Shown here: positions 59,113-64,000 of the stretch, piece by piece
How the letters are laid out: every line of letters starts with the position of its first letter
How positions within the stretch are numbered: position 1 is the stretch's first letter
Source: Mycteria americana
Taxonomy: Eukaryota > Chordata > Aves > Ciconiiformes > Ciconiidae
DNA length: 64,000 nt
Direction: 5' to 3'
Assembly: GCF_035582795.1 (NCBI RefSeq)
Contig: NC_134365.1
Span: 75,993,635-76,057,634 of the forward strand
Position numbers and translations under genes: made by a program
The notes under the pieces: generated by a model
What the model was told of the DNA's origin: nothing
What the model saw: the letters and a program-made list of their open reading frames with translations, nothing else
The model's database searches: none

Positions 59113-62100
59113 ATGCTGGTGAGAAATGTGGTGTAAATGAAAATATTTTGAAGGCAGAGACTACGACAAAGAGTTGGAAGAGACCAAGATCCACGCACTT
59201 GGGAAGGAGCCAGTAACTGCCCATAGAAGAATGGAAGGATGGAATAGTTGGATAAAGAGGTGGTAAGAAACAAGGAAGGGAAGCTAACTGGGGAATCTAG
59301 GACAGGAGCCAGCTAGCAGAGGTAGGAAGTCTCTGGTCAAAAATACTGAAAAACATACCTGGAGGATACTGGGCCTTGCTAGCAAAAGCTTGGGCCAGGC
59401 GTAAACCATGCAATGCATTGAGAGTAGAACAAGACAGGGTGGAGGGCAAAGCTGTAGTTCCTCAGGGATCTAAACTGAGGTTGCACAGGCATTTTGGCAT
59501 TTCTAAGTTTTTGCTCACAGAGTTTTGCAACCCGAACAGTCTCTTAATGTAACTTTTTCTGTGTAATGTAATTTTTCAGTAAAGTCATGAATAGGTTGTA
59601 ATTTCTCGTACTGAAATCAAAGGATATATTTTGATTTAAAGTTCTTTTACAAGCAGTTTTGTGCACTTGCACCTCACTGTCCTAAGTAATGTTCCATCAT
59701 AACACTGGGAAGCCCTGGGCTTGCCTAGTGGGATGCATCCGGACATTTTGGCAATGTAATCAGAACTGAATCCTTATCTTCCCCCTTAGTCACAACCCAC
59801 TTAAAACTGTCACTGAAACTTAAAAATGGGCCCTGAGCTGAACAAATGAAGTTGGTAGTGCACTGCGTGCATGTACATCGTCACAAAATACATGTATGGA
59901 CTACTATGTAGTCATCCTTTCAGTGTTTACGGCTTGAGCTTTGAAACCGTAAAGATATAGCCAATGACAAATTTTTTTGGCTTTAAGTTTTGTTATGAAA
60001 GTTTCTCTCAGCACTGTGGGGAAGAAAAGGGGATTTATCACAAGTACAGCCCTTTCGTAAGTTTTTGGGAATGCATTTCCTTTCAGTAAGGTTACAAAGT
60101 AGGCTTCTACAGTGCCCCGAGATTCACAGGAACCCCTGTTGTCTTTCTAAGCTCTATTACATCTGCTGTCTTTCTAATAACTGTGATATAAACAGCACGT
60201 GATTCTACTTTGCTTTCAGAGCTCTCTCTAAAGAAAATGTGCAGTGACACATGGACATGTACCAGCTCTCTGGGATTACGCACAGTAATATCACCTACAG
60301 ATTGGGCAATAAATTTTTAAAACTCATATCAAGTCCATGGGGGAGTTCACTGTGTGTTACAGTGTCTCCTGGGTGGAGGATGCAGCTAAATTGTGATTCA
60401 CCAAGTATTTTGTTTAACGGAAAAAGAGGTAGACTAAAAGAAAACAGGGCACTCTCCATCCACCGTGCGTTGCCTGTGCACTCTTGTGACTGTGCAGTTA
60501 TTCCAGAATGGAGTCATGTCTGTGCTTCTGTTGTTTGCCACTTGCACCTTATACTCCTGCAAAATGAAGTGCTTAGGGCCCAAACCCGTGGGCAAACATG
60601 GCTGGTGCATGTGATATGATATTGGATGTAAGAACTGGTACCCAGGTGCTGGGGAGGCCCCTGCACCTGTCTTACTATGCACACCCCTTCCATGCAAGAA
60701 TACATCACCCAACAAGCATATTTGCTAGTGACTTTTTAATACACTCATTTTCCAAGCTACTAAAATATTGTAATGAACAAATCCATCTTTCTCCTGTCTC
60801 CCATCAAAACACTTTCGACGGAGCCCGAAATTCACTTCCAAGGGGAACAACTGTATTCTCTGAGTAAGATTTAAAAACCACTAAATAGCCACTAGGTTCA
60901 CTTTCTCCTTATTTCTGTCAAGTCCTGTATACAAGCCAGGGGACCTGTTTACCACTTGTCTGATCTCTCCTGAAGTCAGAGTGCAGTTAGTGCACAAACA
61001 TCGCCTGGGACACCATCAGTTCTGTGCTGCTGTTTCTAACCACCATGTAAGGAGGCTGATGGGCAGCTATATCGTAACCAGGTTGGCTGTGCTGCCTGTA
61101 GCTGTAACATATATACATAGGATTAAGAATGAAATTGAGCCCTTCCCATGCTATCAGCTTGTTTTTCAGAACTACTTTTTTTCTCAACTAATACTTAAGC
61201 TTTTTCTGAAACAACCTCCTTCATTAAGGGATAAGACAGAATATGGAGTGGCCTTGCCCTACATTACTTAAATGGGATAAATCTGGATAGAGGATTTCCA
61301 CATCATGAAAACTGTAAACTGTAGGGAATATGGGGATCAGAGATAAGGTGCAGATCTAATTTCCTTGTTTTGAAATACCCTGCTTTATCCTACAGTGTCC
61401 AAAGAAGCCTCAGGTGGGTGTGAAGAACTGAATGGGATAATATTACACCAAGCCTATCTTCACAGATCTTTCAAAATGCCTGGGTCTATTTTGGGGGGCT
61501 TAACACTCACTTAGCTTGTAAAAGAAGCAATATTGCTAGCCTTGGAGACTAATCTTCATATATTCATAAATCCACAACACAGGGTAAGTAGTAGAAACAG
61601 TGCTTTTATGCTTCTCATCTAATTTGTCTTAAAACTGTCCCACAGGTTTGCTTCTTTTCTATGCCCACGCAGTCTCTATCTTTGCTATCGGGATTGCTAC
61701 TAGCAGCACATAAAGCAGTGGCTTCTCTACTAGAGACTAAACTGAGACCTACGAACATGTCCCACACAGGTTGCAATCCGCTTGTGACAGCAATTGGGTC
61801 ATAACAATCCACACTGCTGACACACAGGTGAGAGAGCCTTTGCAATTAAATCCCAGTCATTAGCATCCCCACGGCTGGAGCCGTTTAGTCTCAGCACTGA
61901 GCACGACTGCAAAGATACTTGGAGTGCAGTGGAAGAAAATGAGAAAACAAAAGGGTACCAGGAGAGACTGCCTGCTCCATCTTCTCTCTAACAGTAATCT
62001 AGAGTGTCACTTGTTCCTGAGCTATTCCAGATGACCTGAAATGCAGTGAGGAGGATATCAACATTAATTCTGCACTAGTATGCTGACAATTGACTGTGTG

Positions 62101-64000
62101 CCTGCACCCAGCTTGTTTGGACTGTTTCTATTTCATTGTTTAAAAAAATACCTTGGAACATAACAACAGCTAATGCAGAAGAACCAAACCGAAAGGCAAA
62201 AGGATTGCTTATCAACCATAGGACCTTGCTGATTTGAAATCTGGATTTTAAAAGTATATGCACCAGTTCACTAGGGCTTGTCATGAGAAAGAATTGTGGG
62301 GACCACTACAGTGGAGAAGGGGCCAGGTCAGGTGGCATCTCCTTCTGCCCCAACTCCCCCAGTCCACATGCAGGCTCGCAGATGAGCCAGCACCTTTTCC
62401 CATCCTCTGGTTCCCACTGAGCCCCACAGAAGAGTTTGGAAGGCAGCCAGCCTTGTCCTCTCTATCCTGCTTTCTCTCACTCATGAAGCAGACACCTGCA
62501 ATGGAATGGACAGCTACACTTCTGATCTGGCCCTGTGAAGTAATCGAATGTCACTTCTAAAATATCCTAAGCTTTCCCAATGCTTATTTGGCATGGAAAC
62601 GGTCCATTTTCCATCTAGAAAAAGGCACGTTTTGGTCAATTAGCTTCAAGGGTAAACCTTCTTGATTATTGCAATCAGATTTTCCTTACATTAAATGCTA
62701 TAAAAAAAACAATTCAAGAACAACAGAAACCACTCAGGAAGTGCTTAGTAGCAAAGGTAAAGGAGAAAGGAATTAATGTTTTTTAGGAATGTGATGAGTA
62801 CCAAGCAGCAGACTGATTTATCTTGGTATGGTTTGTTTTGTTTTGTTTTCTGCTTAGGAAACACCTGAACCAGATTGATGCCTCTCCTCCTGTCTTGAGA
62901 AGCTGAAAGTTTGAGGTCCAACAAGTTATTCCTTTTTAAGCCAACTAGATGCCTTACAAGCTGCTGTGTCTCCTTCCTCCTAACAGCTGGTGACTGGATA
63001 CCACACCCCAGGAAATCCTGCTGTTCACTAGATATGCATTTCCTCCTCCTAGAGAAAAGTAAAATTGTAGCACGTATTAAAACATGAACATCTCTCTGAG
63101 ATGGGCTGAACTGGGGAGGCAGATGGGATCCTCACGTGCATTTTTTTCTAAGTGAATTTTTAAAACCTATGGTGATTGCAAGCTTCCTCACTCCATCCCA
63201 ACATGGTACTTCCATCTTGCTTCAGAAATGCCTCCTCCTGGAGCCAGAGCGGCCAGATGTTAGTCCTTTCCCACTCCATTTTTCGCTTGTCTACTAAGAC
63301 AGCAAACCAAGGAAACCCATTTATTGTGTTGGCAAATACTGTCCACTAGGAATTGGAAGGAAGCTCACAGTTCCTCTCTATCAGATAGCTACTCAGTACC
63401 AATCTGAGATGCATTTCACTGGGAAACCAGGAGCTTAATATCATTATTAAGTTATCTGAGCTCAGTTCATACTCACAGATGTTCCTCTACAATTAATATA
63501 TAGTAGAGGACATACTGTCTATAGGATACTTTGTGAAGGTGTTTATTAAAGTGGTCTGTATGGGAAAACTTACTAGTATAGTTATACCACTGAGGTCAGG
63601 GATTTAACTGCCTCTATAGATATTCCATTCAAAATAAGAGGGATTTTTTTTTCCTTGTTTAGCTTATGTCATTTTGAAAGTGAAACAGATTAAGCCAAAA
63701 AAAGGGCATTGCAGTTTGGAATAAGACTATCCATATAGTATGCATTCAGTGATTTAATTTTACCTATTCCAGTTTCCGACATTGAAAGTACCTTTATATG
63801 GGACCAAAACTTTTGAGTCATCAGTCTCTGGTGTCTCTCAGAATCTCCTGTCTGCTATGTGGTTTCATGACTGAGAAGTTAGGACTACATGAGCTATATG
63901 ACTGTTTCGATAAGAACATAAGACCATAGTGAGTGAAAAGACCTTACACCCAAATGTTGTCTTAATAATAATCATTTTTACAGCACTAGAAATGCATATA
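59113..64000. other. Non-coding stretch to window end
   Basis: Unique AT-rich sequence with a short (TTTTG)n tract at 62831-62849. AAGAACATAAGACCATA at about 63914-63930 recalls the 'aagaacataagaatggccata' motif of old sauropsid CR1 elements but is too short to call. No gene recognised. Confidence 0.45.

Noticed and set aside
63914..63930. AAGAACATAAGACCATA resembling an old CR1 motif
   Set aside because: Too short and with no continuing match on either side.

Overview
The window looks like avian nuclear DNA. Three things point that way. There is a well-preserved, 5'-truncated CR1 LINE 3' end at about 8160-8880. There is a solo endogenous-retrovirus LTR at 37034-37598 of a type I recognise from bird genomes, with an intact 5-bp target-site duplication. 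The rest carries very old amniote repeats (ancient CR1, MIR, palindromic MITE-like elements) that survive as legible fossils in birds and other sauropsids. Nothing is bacterial: there are no operons, no rRNA or CRISPR arrays, and no long conserved reading frame.

I could not recognise any known protein-coding gene. The region is best read as intergenic and/or intronic sequence with CpG-rich segments at about 24.2-24.8 kb, 27.5-28.75 kb and 36.4-36.95 kb. The first holds a coherent minus-strand core promoter: E-box, GC boxes, inverted octamer, inverted CCAAT and TATA, all within about 120 bp, with a predicted start near 24545. Immediately upstream of it lies a 520-bp pentanucleotide array (24796-25315) that keeps its 5-bp phase throughout. 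The array leaves most reading frames open on both strands, so long reading frames there (up to 362 codons) are artefacts of the repeat.

Layout. 1-8 kb: AT-rich unique sequence with old repeat debris, a perfect 15-bp-stem hairpin at 3806-3864 and a 27-base C tract. 8.2-8.9 kb: CR1. 10-24 kb: unique sequence with several MIR copies and a tRNA-like palindrome. 24.2-28.8 kb: CpG-rich promoter zone and pentanucleotide array. 29-37 kb: unique sequence with one splice-bounded hydrophobic segment at 32984-33065. 37.0-37.6 kb: solo LTR directly beside a CpG-rich patch. 38-47 kb: three ancient CR1 fragments, a MITE, a MIR and a (TATATC)n array. 47-64 kb: unique AT-rich sequence with a possible membrane-protein exon on the minus strand (50629-50934), two hairpins and a diverged pair of 150-bp repeats near 58.3 and 59.0 kb.

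The two possible coding exons are proposals from splice-like signals and hydrophobicity only. They are not identified genes. I found no convincing new multi-gene system. The most unusual objects are the phase-locked pentanucleotide array beside the promoter, the paired 150-bp repeats and the hairpins.
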